A stretch of DNA of 64,000 bases. Origin: Diorhabda sublineata (Eukaryota; Arthropoda; Insecta; Coleoptera; Chrysomelidae). The stretch lies in assembly GCF_026230105.1 (NCBI RefSeq), contig NC_079477.1:14761001-14825000 (forward strand), read 5' to 3'. The notes below the pieces were generated by a model. That model did no database searches, was not told the origin of the DNA, and worked only from the letters and a program-made list of their open reading frames with translations. The position numbers and the translations under genes are program-made. Shown here one piece after another: positions 38,615-49,029 of the stretch. Position 1 is the stretch's first letter, and each line of letters opens with the position of its first letter.

Positions 38615-39445
38615 TGTTGATTTGTTACCAGCAAAATCCAAGTTAAGATATGAACACGAGTATTTTATGGAATGGCGAGATCTTAAAAAAGTTAAAACTG
38701 TAAATGATGATATTGCTCTAGTTTATTTGTCGAGAACGCCAAGAATTAAATCTTCTACGTTTTGAAGTCGGTTCTCAAAGTTGAAGAGTTGTTAAAATAA
38801 AAATATACAAAAACTATTGCTCTTTTAAAGCACTATGCTGTGAGCTATAGACCAGGAAAACTGACAACAAAACAAGTTACCACAGTTTTGCGAAACTTAA
38901 GATCAACAATATCTACTGACAAAAGTAATTTTGATGTTTTGGATCTTAAATAATAATGGGCACTTCATTATCATATTTTTGCGAGATATGAAAGAGATAT
39001 ATTAAGAAGTTTTACCATTACCAATGAGGGACCTATAATCGAGCTCTGTGTACTTTACCGTAAATATGTACATCTATAGTCTACCAATATGACAGATTAC
39101 TTGTTGCACACCGAGATCTTAGTTGTTACGCCCAACATGTTGAAGGCCATACCATCAGCGCTGTCTTAAAACTTAGTGCGAAATACTTGTAACTGAAAAA
39201 TTCAGAAGAATATACCGTACCTACATGCTCTTAGACGTTCTTTAGCATTCATGCTGGTAGAAACTCTGAGAAGACACGGAGGATCGCAACGTAGCAAAAT
39301 GATACATAGACGAATCCATACAAAGAAAAATAGAAGTATCATAAAAATTGTGCTCTTCTCACTTGCAAAATACAAGCTCTGCGACGTATCATCAGAAGAA
39401 TCCAAACATCTGAGCACCGTCTGCTTCAACATCTTTTGTTTTAAA
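38615..39445 (+). pseudogene. Crypton-like tyrosine recombinase relic
   Basis: The readable order matches the insect Crypton-type tyrosine recombinase family. The N-terminal SAM-like core domain reads LLPAKSKLRYEHEYFMEWRD (about 38622-38680), DDIALVYLSRTPRIKSSTF, a TGA stop where the family has Trp, then SRFSKLKS. After a frameshift comes IALLKHYAVSYRPGKLTTKQ (about 38815-38875), then VTTVLRNLRSTISTDKSNFD. The C-terminal catalytic part reads LKNSEEYTVPTCS (about 39192) and, shifted by one base, RRSLAFMLVETLRRHGGSQR (about 39232-39295). In the family the site is H-x-x-R, then RHGGW, then a nucleophilic Tyr. Here the first His is lost, the Arg and second His remain, and no Tyr is seen. The middle segment is mostly unreadable. 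Dead copy. Confidence 0.7.
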
Positions 39446-42400
39446 GAATTAATTACCGAAGGGACTGAACTTATACAATAATATAATAAATGTTACTGTT
39501 AAAATCATGTTTTTTTCAGAAAAGTGTTATAAATAAATAGTTGTTTTTTTGTTATAATTATTTTCAATGTAGCGCACGGGGATCGGGACAAATTTTCGGT
39601 GCGCTGTTTTAAAAATGCCACCTTTACATCTTGGTAGAAACAAATGAAAACAGGGTGTTTCAGATAAGTGTAACAAAAATAATACTCCATTGTATTAGCA
39701 ACAAATACGTCCAATGAAAAAATACGTTTCTCAGGCTTCATTCAATTGTTGTTTGAATATAAGTATGAGTAATAATTTTATGCCAACAACTCTGTATCGC
39801 AATACTTTGTAACTGATCTGTAGCTTTGCCAATGCCGAAATGAATATTTCTTGAATTCGTATAAATTGTGATAAGAAAAAAATATTTTCACGAACTGTAA
39901 TTCAAGATCTCAGTCAGACTTAGATAAGAGATGGAATTTTGATCCTAGTTTCATAATAATATCCTATTCTGATACGAAATCCCCTGGATGCTTTAAGCTT
40001 TTATTAGACTTGGCTAAATGTTTAAATATCTTAATTTTTTAGGTATGTCTTTGCTGAACCAGTACTAATCAATGTCACCAAAAGAGTATGTTAACAAAGT
40101 AGGTAATAACGAATTTTCAAACATAACTTTATATTAATCCATAATAAAATACTGACTGATAATAATGACTTTCGAAAAAATGCCATGTAAAAAAGTCCGG
40201 GAGAAAGAATACACTAACTAACAGAAAAATGCCAATAAATGGTTTACTGTTGATTATCACCACCAAAAAAGGGGAAGGAGAAGTTATTGGAGTACCATAT
40301 AATCATTATCTAGAACGAATAAAAAAGATGGAACTAGCATATAATTGACATTGACATATGATTGCATTATAGCTAATTTCAAAGGAAATTAAATATTTCA
40401 AAATATACTTATATATTAAGGTAGTTTCAAAAATAATGAACTGATTCAATTTTATTAGTTTATTTGTAATAGATCATTGAGAACATTGCAATGAAATCTA
40501 GAATCAATTCTAAAAATGACATCAATAACCTAAGTCATATGAATAACGGATTAATTTAAATTTAAAGGTAACAAATAATTATTGCATCTTAACAAATATA
40601 TCCAATCCGTTTAGAACATAAAATAATTTAATATATCTTCATAGCATATAAACTATAAAAACTAATTAAGGCCAATTACTATAAATATTTATATAAATTT
40701 CAGCAACATGGTTCAGATGATGCCACGTATGATATCGAAACGTTAACAGTAAACTTAATTGAAATAAAACAAATATTTTATTCCAAAAATAGTTAAGCTA
40801 TATGATTTAGTGTTTTGTAATGCTGTTGAAGAACTAGGTTTTCCTAAAAAATCTGAAGAGTGACGAAGTTATTGATGCGCCCAAGGTCCAAGTCAAGCTT
40901 TGGAAATATTGGCAATGGCTCCTCAAAACTAAAACTGATTAACATGGTGAAGGGATTTACCAGAATATATTACCTATAGAAAGACGCTACAATAGAAAAC
41001 GGTCTGAAGGAATGATTGCTGCTTTTTGTCGGAAAAATTCGACGTGAAACACCAATAGATGAAATGAAAATTTTAAAAAAATGGAAAACAGTTGACCCTG
41101 CAACTTTCCGCTATGTTCAGATATTACGAACTTGCAATTTTGCCGCTCAAAAATTTATTATCCTATTTTAAGCTATCCGATATTCACGCGGTTGGGTAGG
41201 TTAGCTCTAAGAAGAATTTTAGACTGCGACTTGATCAGATAAGAAAATTAATTTACGTTCCTGGTTTTTAAGGAGAACAGCATTGTTTAGGTGTTGACGA
41301 ATTCGTGGAATTATTTGTATGTTTTCATTCGTTTCGTCATAAATTCATACCTTAATCAAAGTACTTTTTCAAGATAAGCTTAATCAATTTAATTCCGTGA
41401 TTTTCTATGAAGACTTCATCATATAGTTGATCATTGAATTCATTAACAATGATACTACGCAAGTTCGCTATTGTCTTCGAAATTAAAATCAATTTCAAAT
41501 TCTTTATATTCTTGTTGAAAATATTTGTGATTTTGTTTAAAAATCGAAAATATTTTTCTGCACACTGACATACCTTAATTACCAAATATAAAGCATTTGT
41601 TAAATGGAGATAGAGGTTTCTCTGATTTTCTGATTCCACCAAAGATAAGCAATGTTTGCAAATAATAATTTGTTTTAAAAATTCTGCAATACTAACTAAT
41701 TACATCTAAAATATAATCGCCTGAAAAAAATATTCTTTGTAAATAAGCTAATTCTCTTATCAATTACTTAAATTGAAACCTTTTACTAAGATGCCTCATC
41801 ATCTGTAGTGATATTTGATTGAAAGTTTGGTTTCTTTCAGGATTTCCTTTCCATTGAAAATAGTCTGCTTTGAAATGAGAGCTACAAATATAGACTTCTT
41901 TCGGTAAATATTTTTTTTGTATTTTCAATACAGCTAGCCACTTTTGTCTTTGCTCTACCTTCTTACGAAATCTACAATTTTTGTATTGTGAGAAGTTAAT
42001 CGATTTATCAACAAATAAGGTTGAGTTACGCCACTGATACTCACCTATGAAAGGAAAGGTTGGGATTCAATTGATCCACTTTTATACAAACATGTCACTT
42101 TAACACTATCTAAACACTCAAAAATATTTCACTTCAACAAATCTATTCATAATGCTTTTTCAATATTTAACAAACAAAGGCAGCCATTTCACAGCGAATG
42201 AATACAGATACATAGCGATGTTGCCTAGCTTATATTTTTTCATAAACTTTTTGACCAAAATTATTTGCTTGGTTATGATAATATTTTTGTTTAGATCAAT
42301 TGTGGAAAAGTGCCCATTCACCAAATTTAGTGAGGACTGGAACCAGATTCTTATCTTTAATAATATTATGATGTATAAATAAATATTTCCAAACGTAACA

Positions 42401-44120
42401 TGCATTCACATAATAAACATTAATTGTACAATTTGACTACTATAAGTTGGCTTCAATTATATTCAAACATGCTAGGTCCATCTTTTTTATTCGCCCATTT
42501 TATTAACCCAAGCTCTTTCACATGTAACTCCCGCGTCACGAAATACCTACCTTATGACATTATGTCTACCAGAAACTGACAAGATAACTTTAGGAGCAAA
42601 GATACTAGAACCTAGTACAATTACTTGTGATCATTACAAGTCTAGGACTAATAGAAATAGATGGAAAAATGTAACAAAAGAACTTAAGGTTTAAGTATGG
42701 TAACCATTGAACATCTAAATCTTTGGTTTTCGCTTTTTGTAGCTCTTCCATGTATATCGAAGTATTGAAATGCATTCTTCATAACAAACAATAATCTGTA
42801 ACAACTAATCACTAAACAATAATTTAATCATGCGAGCTTTTTTATTTTTACATTAAGTTACTAAAAAATCAATTTTTCTTCTTTCTGCTACTACTTCAAG
42901 CAATACGTAAATCTCGACCCTACAAGACGATCTCTATACACAAAATGATCATTCAATTCATTGACCCGATGTATATTAAATGTTCCTTGCAAGTTTTTCT
43001 CTAATCAATCAATAATATATTGTCTAATCTTACTGTTTTTTATCTTACGTTGATATATACTACCTCCAATAAACTGTGAGATTGCTTGAAAGTAGAATGT
43101 TGAATGAAATTCAATTTTAATAATGTATTTTTACTAATTGTACCTCAAGAAACTCGCAATTAAGAACATTATGGCATCAAAATTAGTTCGTAAGACGGAA
43201 CATCTGCTGTAAATGTTTAAGATACAATTGGAGAGGTCTTTAGTGATTGTATAACGGCAAGGGATGTGGTATACTAAGCTCATATTAATAACTATTAATG
43301 TCCGATTTAGTGTAATTATGAATATTAGACAATTACTTAATGGAAACATTCAACTTTGAGAACAAAAATAGCTACTGAGATAAAATACTCTTTCTCAGAA
43401 AATGTATTTATCTTCATAAACATGGAATAGCTTTATTTAAGTGATATATAGGTACAAAGCTTCCAATCCTCGCTAATATTTTATTCAAAGTGATTAATAA
43501 TTATTGTAAAATTTCTAACTATTGGATTTGAACGAAAAATAGGACTAGCCTAGTCACTCAGACACATAAAAAGTGTCAGCTTCAAAATGTGAGATAACAT
43601 GCTATAAACTTATGAAAATCTATTTTTTGATATTCTCAAAAACTCGCCACGCTTACCTATTCACAAAGAAATTTTGTTAGTCGGGGATTCTATTAAAAAT
43701 TATATATGTTTGAAAATTAATGAAATTAATATAAAAATATAACATTTAGGACATAGTAAAGACTATGGAAAACATTTTGTGCTGCTTATGGTGATGTACT
43801 GTATTTGAACGTACCTTTCTGTATACGTCAGGCCAGTCCACAACAATTTATGACTGGGTAATGAGAAGGAAATGATCATCATGTCATCGTCAACGGAAAA
43901 ACTTAAAACTAACCCTGATGCCGATACAGAATTTCCATTTAGAAGGATGGTTACTGGTACGATATAGTTGAACAATCGATAGGTTATATTGAATGAAATT
44001 TAATATCTACTTGGCTTTAGAGGTTTTGTCATTCTTGTAATGTGATTCGCTTGATAATAATTATAATGCATATCATGTTTTGACGTGCTATTTTTACATG
44101 TATCTTATACTAGTATCATA
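39446..44120. other. AT-rich DNA with scattered transposon-end motifs
   Basis: AACAGGGTGTTTC at 39649 is one of five scattered ACAGGGTG-type ends. AGCGCAC at 39573 pairs with GTGCGCT at 39598 in a short hairpin. A possible third Penelope-type stem-loop lies near 40700-40745. Open frames at 41352-41642, 42152-42405 (overlapping on both strands), 43134-43349 and 43763-43975 show no motifs. Confidence 0.35.
40695..40745 (+). mobile_element. Possible third Penelope-type stem-loop
   Basis: GTTCAGATGATGCCACGTATG followed by ATATCGAAACGTTAACAG has the same order (a CAGATGA box, short hairpin, ATCGAAACG) as the Penelope-like 3' blocks at 14.5 and 33.8 kb, but the flanks are not alignable. It may be another Penelope subfamily or chance. 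Confidence 0.3.
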
Positions 44121-44124
44121 GCGA

Positions 44125-44400
44125 TTATTCTCACAAGTGATGGTCCTCTGATGATGTTTATTGGAATCTAATTGGATAGAGTCTCTGTGTAGGTATTATT
44201 GATGTGTAAATTCATGGGATGCAGAGAATATATGTTTGTTATTTAATGTGTGGATGAGATATAATCTGTAATTTCATCATATTAATTTCCACACTATTTT
44301 GTGGATACTCCAGTGTGACATTCGGATACAGCTGTGCAATCCGCAAAATGTAATTATGTAATTATCCGAAAACAGAAAATTGAAAATGGTATTCACCTAA
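44125..44400 (+). repeat. Three-block repeat, copy 1 (order A-B-C)
   Basis: Block A is 44125-44269 (starts TCACAAGTGATGGTCCTCTG). Block B is 44270-44353 (TTTCATCATATTA, then CCACACTATTTTGTGG to CCGCAAAATGTA). Block C is 44365-44400 (CCGAAAACAGAAAATTG to TATTCAC). All three recur in inverted orientation at 44980-45399, but in a rotated order. No coding frame is conserved between the copies. Confidence 0.85.
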
Positions 44401-44979
44401 TAAGTATACTCAGTACAATGATATACTTAAGAAGATTCCTAAATTATCTCTTTATATATTAGATAAACGAGTGGGAACGCCGAATTATAGGTTAGGTTAA
44501 GTGAGGTAACTTATTTGAATTTGTATACTTCATTTTCCTCAATCAATTAGAATAGTTTTATAATATCTAATTCATCTTTTTTTTGGTTTTAAAATAGCAC
44601 CTTATAATCTGGCCAAATTTCTCTAGCCGAATTTACCGCAAGCAAAAGTTCATTTACCTGCTATCTGGCCAAACTTACTACCGTCCGTACAATCATAGAA
44701 ACTGCACGAAATCATAACTACTTTTAATACTACTTTTCGTTGGTTCTTGATTTCTTCAGTGGGCACATCCAACCACGGTACTTTCATAAGATATTTTATA
44801 TTCTCCTTAGTTAACTAAAATCCTCTATACCCATCCTGATAAAGAGGACGTCGGTTATGCTATAACCAATGAAAATTCTATAGTTGCATACTTTATGCTA
44901 CTATACAACTGCCGAGTTATTTGGTAAACTGAAAGCTATGGATTCTTCAACAGAAATTAACAGCACTATAGCGATACGC
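44401..44979. other. Spacer between inverted repeat copies
   Basis: Unique AT-rich DNA with TAGGTTAGGTTA at 44490 (two telomere-like units) and no recognisable gene. The open frame 44884-45081 runs into repeat block A and has no protein features. Confidence 0.4.
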
Positions 44980-45399
44980 ACAGATTATCTCTCATCCACA
45001 CATACAATAACAAACATATATTCTCTGCATCCCATGAATTTACAAAGCAATAATACCTACACAGAGACTCTATCCAATTAGATTCCAATAAACATCATCA
45101 GAGGACCATCACTTGTGAAAATAATTTAGTGAATATCATTTCCAATTTTCTGTTTTCGGTACTGCTTTCTGTATTCAGGTACCTGTAACACTTTTTAACT
45201 GAAATTACCAGTGAAATTTAAACCTCCTTTGTGTAATCGTAGGACAGGTGACTAATTTGCCCGAATTTACATTTTGCGGATTACCCAGCTGTATCCAAAT
45301 GTCACACTGGAGTATCCACAAAATAGTGTGGAAAATTGATGAATGAAATACCCCATGTCTCTTAATGTTATCAACATGATTTAATATGATGAAATAACT
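44980..45399 (-). repeat. Three-block repeat, copy 2, inverted and circularly permuted (B-C-A)
   Basis: Read on the minus strand from 45399: block B (45399-45265, with an extra stretch of about 50 bp near 45345-45380), about 100 bp not present in copy 1, block C (45160-45127) running directly into block A (45126-44980). Block A is about 90 percent identical to copy 1 by eye over 140 bp. The C-to-A junction seen here (TATTCACTAAATTATTTTCACAAG) corresponds to the two outer ends of copy 1. Circular permutation implies a tandem or circular precursor. Confidence 0.85.
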
Positions 45400-46459
45400 G
45401 GATTCAAAAACGTTCCAATCTTCCATACTTTTAAATTTTCATCCATGAATTGTAAAGTTGCAACTCAAAAACTAGTAAGACATCCTTTTAGCTTGAAATC
45501 CGAAACGTAGTTATAGAGACATATATTCCATACTTATGGCCCTTTGGGTGGATTTAGCATATATCGCCATCTACCGTCCAATGGAGTGTTAATCCTGTTT
45601 AAACTGAGTAGTCTGAAGGGATTTTCGAACTAATAAATTTACAGCTTTGCATAAGCCATCGAGACGTAAGACGAGGGCTAACGCTATGGTAATTTAACAA
45701 TCCCCATTGGTTGTCGTTTCGCTCTCGCAGAACTTTGCAGAGATTTGCATACTTATGTGAATTTCAATTTCATCGCTTAAAACTTAGAATCTGTTTTGTG
45801 ATTTACGTGAATTTACAAACTTTCGGAATTATTTCCACCAATTGCCTTGAATAATAATAAATATAACAATAACAAAAACGATTTAATCGAAAAAAGTTTG
45901 TAGATTCGGATGCAGGTAAAGAACATCATACCCTTCCTATAAAATATTTATTATAAATTTGATCTATTGGCGTCTCCAATAACTAGATTTATATCACATT
46001 TCCGTAATGCAAGTTATTATATAATGACGAAACTCATTCAACATTGAGTTTCGTCAATATTGCAAGTTTTTTCCGAAATGGACAAAAATGTTCTTTAGGA
46101 CAAAATACATCCTTTTCCAATTATGTTATCTCATTTCTAATTCATCACCCTTCAATTCTCATGTGTTCCAGTCATTTATAAATTTCTTCTTTTCCGTTTG
46201 CCAGATACCTTCTGAGCGGAAGTTCTAGACGTTAGAAGGTCTGCACAAAAAATTACCAAAAAGCATTATCTTCTCCGATAGTGAAGCAAATATAAAAACA
46301 AAAATATCAGAAATGTCTAGAAACAGCAGTTGAATTAGACAAAGAAAACAATATTCTCTTAATTTGGATGGCAAGCCACGGAGGTACTTATAATTTGGCG
46401 TTACAAGGGCTCCCTTCACCTGACTAGAATTATTTTGTTTCCCTGCGAATAATAATAAT
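45400..46459. other. Unique DNA including a GC-richer island and a perfect hairpin
   Basis: 45640-45790 is less AT-rich and non-repetitive (CATTGGTTGTCGTTTCGCTC, ATTTGCAT) and may be regulatory. A perfect hairpin lies at 46025-46056. Confidence 0.35.
46025..46056. repeat. Perfect 12-bp hairpin
   Basis: TGACGAAACTCA, loop TTCAACAT, TGAGTTTCGTCA: all 12 pairs match with an 8-nt loop. Function unknown; it could be part of a small unrecognised element. Confidence 0.85.
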
Positions 46460-46845
46460 GGGCGGATGTAATTTGGGCGCTAAAGGATTAATGTACTTTT
46501 TACAACATGTAAACTAGGCGCCAAGACCGAAGGGTCATTTTAATCCTTTTAATCCTATGTGTATTTTGGGCGCTAACCGACTGAAGTACATGATTTATGA
46601 AATACAGTTATTTATTAAATCACCGACATTTATAATAAGATATATTTTTGTATTTTTAGATTTTCCTATAAGAGAAATGACCTATTATTACTTAAGGTCG
46701 GAAAAAATTTACCGTTAGAGGGGGCTACATTGCACTTTTTTTAAATGAAAAATCTGCCCTTAATAAAGTTTCCTCACAACATTTTTGTAACACTCTACAG
46801 AATAAAGTAAATTTTATATTTCTTTATATTTTTATTTAGTACTTA

Positions 46846-47246
46846 GGGGCCATACATAAAGTACGTCACACGAATTTTAGAACTTTTGAACCCCTCCTCC
46901 CGTCCTTGTCACAGGTTGTCACATTTTTATACCCCCCCCTCCTGATGTGACGTCACACATATTTTAAATTTATGTATGTATTTAAAAATAATCGAGAGAA
47001 AACAGCTATTTTCATTTTTTACTTATTTTTAGTAAATAATAATCTAATAAAATCAACATAAAGTCCAACATTTCATAAAATTTTTTAAATTTTCAATTCA
47101 CATCCAAACTTTGCTTTTTAGTATTTTAAATTTTAACATGTGACGTCACAAAACTATTGACCCCCCATGCCCCTTGTCACACAATGTCACACTTCGGTGA
47201 TACCCTCCCTCCCCATTAACGTGTGACGTACTTTATGGATGGCCCC
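46846..47246. mobile_element. Nested MITE with GGGGCCAT ends (401 bp)
   Basis: The left end GGGGCCATACATAAAGTACG and right end (reverse complement GGGGCCATCCATAAAGTACG) agree at 19 of 20 positions, and the next bases TCACACG match as well. Flanks are TTA on the left and TTAA on the right, within a palindromic site (AGTACTTA...TTAAGTAC), so a TTA or TTAA target duplication is likely; TTAA with G/C-run ends would fit a piggyBac-like element. TGACGTCA occurs at 46949 and 47141, with C-rich runs such as ACCCCCCCCTCC. Elements with these ends are common in insect genomes. No coding capacity. Confidence 0.85.
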
Positions 47247-47282
47247 TTAAGTACATATTACATATAAAATAAGAGATTTACA

Positions 47283-47314
47283 TAACCTAACCTAACCTAA
47301 CCTAACCTAACCTA
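47283..47314 (-). repeat. Interstitial telomere-type repeat (TTAGG)n
   Basis: Five CCTAA units (47286-47310) plus partial units at both sides, i.e. the minus strand reads (TTAGG)n, the usual insect telomere repeat. It lies 37 bp outside the nested MITE and inside the larger TIR element. Short TAGGTTAGGTTA tracts also occur at 44490 and 53161. Confidence 0.85.
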
Positions 47315-47469
47315 CTTAAAAATCTATCAACTTTCCCTCTATTGGGTTATTTTATGACTCGACCTACCTCCACTTCTTAGCGCCGAAAATACATGTCGGA
47401 TTATCTACCCTTCTTGGTCAGACAGGTAAAGAAGGATGGTTAGCGCCCAAATTACACCCGCCGATTGTT

Positions 47470-49020
47470 GATTCCTTTTCTTCCTCTTATAGCTATTATT
47501 AACATTTTGAATGGACTTCTATTGGCTGATTCCAATTCAGATGTAGATGAATCAATTATTCACTACGAAAGCAAAAATAGTTTTTTAGAATATTTTTTAG
47601 TTTTCCTACAAATACAAATCATCTACCATAAAATAGCGGTTTATCAAAATGGCTCGATTTAAGTGACTTTTTGGTTCCCAAGTCGAGATAACTTTCATCA
47701 GCTCAAAGTGCGTTTTTCTATGTATGAATTATTAGAATCAAATGTCTCAATCAAATACCAAATGCTTACATTGAAACCTGTGAACTACTAAGAATTATTA
47801 ATTTTACTGGAGTCGATAAATTTCTAAATAGAATTCTCACAGACCCTGTATCAGATTCGAAGTCCTTTTTATTTAGCATACAATTTTTACTAAATCCAAT
47901 TCTTGAACTATTTTACTGCTAGACATAGTGAATTGCTTTGAAAAAACTTTGGATTTTATTTGGGATAAAAAAGATAATATTAACTCTGTGGAAAAGAAAA
48001 AAAGCAAAAGGAATATAAGCACATTTGTTAGTCTATGTTTGCACAAAAGAAAAGTGCAGACGCTTTGTTTGGAAAATCGCAAATAAAAGCTAGGAAAATG
48101 AACTGAAAACTGTATATCAGTTGGTTTATAGCTTTGTTTTCGTTCTCACTGCAGTTTGTACAAGTCGCCGGGGCGCCCAGAAAAGCGGCAAAGCCATCAT
48201 ATAATATTCCAGTTAGGAATATTTCGCCCCAATGGGAAGTGAGCTCATTTCATCAGACAGTTATATGTGTGAGTTAGGGCATTTCTTTTCGTTTTACTTC
48301 AGCGCTTATCTCGCCACTAAATTTCTGATTTTAATGGAAGCCTGGCTCGTTGAGATGGTATGAGAGTAGCTCGGTGTATGCGCCAAAAGCCCTACTTAAC
48401 TTTTATATCCCCTTTTTAAATTAGGTCTATTGTTATTGGCCGTTTAAAGCAATCTTGCCAGCCTGAGGAATATTAAGTATTTCGGGATGGATTAGACTTT
48501 AAAATGATCTTAAACAACGACGCAGGGGGTGGGCGAAATTTAATTCCGAACTTTCGAGCATCTCCACAAATCTACTACAATTGCTTTTTATGACTTTGGC
48601 GGGATTTATTGATTTCAATTACTTTCTGGTTTTTATGCGTTTGAATTTTGGAGTGACTATGCAGCTGGAGAGTGGATTATTATGTGCGACAAAACTCTTT
48701 TTATGTCCAATCTTCCATGTTTCTACCGTTAAACTTTTATTAATTACGATTTTTTTGTTAATTAGTACTTACAACCTTTCCTATCGTAAAATTCACCTCA
48801 AAAGAAGAAAATGACAGTAGTAAAATAAAACAGTAACATTTTAAGCGTTTGGAGAATATTGTTACAATGTTATTCAATATACAGAGTGAGAAATAAAAAC
48901 TTCAAAGTAGGAATAATTGACAAATTAGGTAAAATGAATATTATGTATTAAATAATGGAAATAAATTCAAGATACACAAATACTTAGGATATAGTAACTA
49001 GTGGAAAGCAATTCCATAAG
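47470..49020. other. Unique DNA with a GC-richer island at 48.15-48.42 kb
   Basis: 48150-48420 (GTCGCCGGGGCGCCCAGAAA and following) is clearly less AT-rich than its surroundings and matches no repeat in the window. No long frame fits it, so it may be conserved non-coding DNA or part of an unrecognised element. Open frames at 47465-47662, 47873-48082 and 48581-48814 have no motif. Confidence 0.35.
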
Positions 49021-49029
49021 TTTATTTAC

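Larger units (their letters stand above)
46460..47463. mobile_element. TIR element with subterminal GGCGCTAA repeats (about 1 kb, non-autonomous)
   Basis: The left end GGGCGGATGTAATTTGGGCG (46460) and right end (reverse complement GGCGGGTGTAATTTGGGCGC, ending at 47463) are near-perfect inverted repeats of about 24 bp ending in GCTAA. A second inverted pair lies inside: TGTGTATTTTGGGCGCTAA (46558-46576) against 47377-47396 (minus strand ACATGTATTTTCGGCGCTAA). AGGCGCC occurs at 46515. Repeated short motifs just inside the ends are typical binding sites for a transposase. No transposase frame is present. Superfamily and target duplication are not clear. It contains a nested MITE and a telomere-like tract. 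Confidence 0.75.

Noticed and set aside
42152..42405. Overlapping frames on both strands
   Set aside because: Both are low-complexity AT-driven translations without motifs.
44133..44165. CTGATGA in repeat block A as a hammerhead ribozyme core
   Set aside because: No GAAA box and no closing stem could be found at the right distance, so a hammerhead is not supported.
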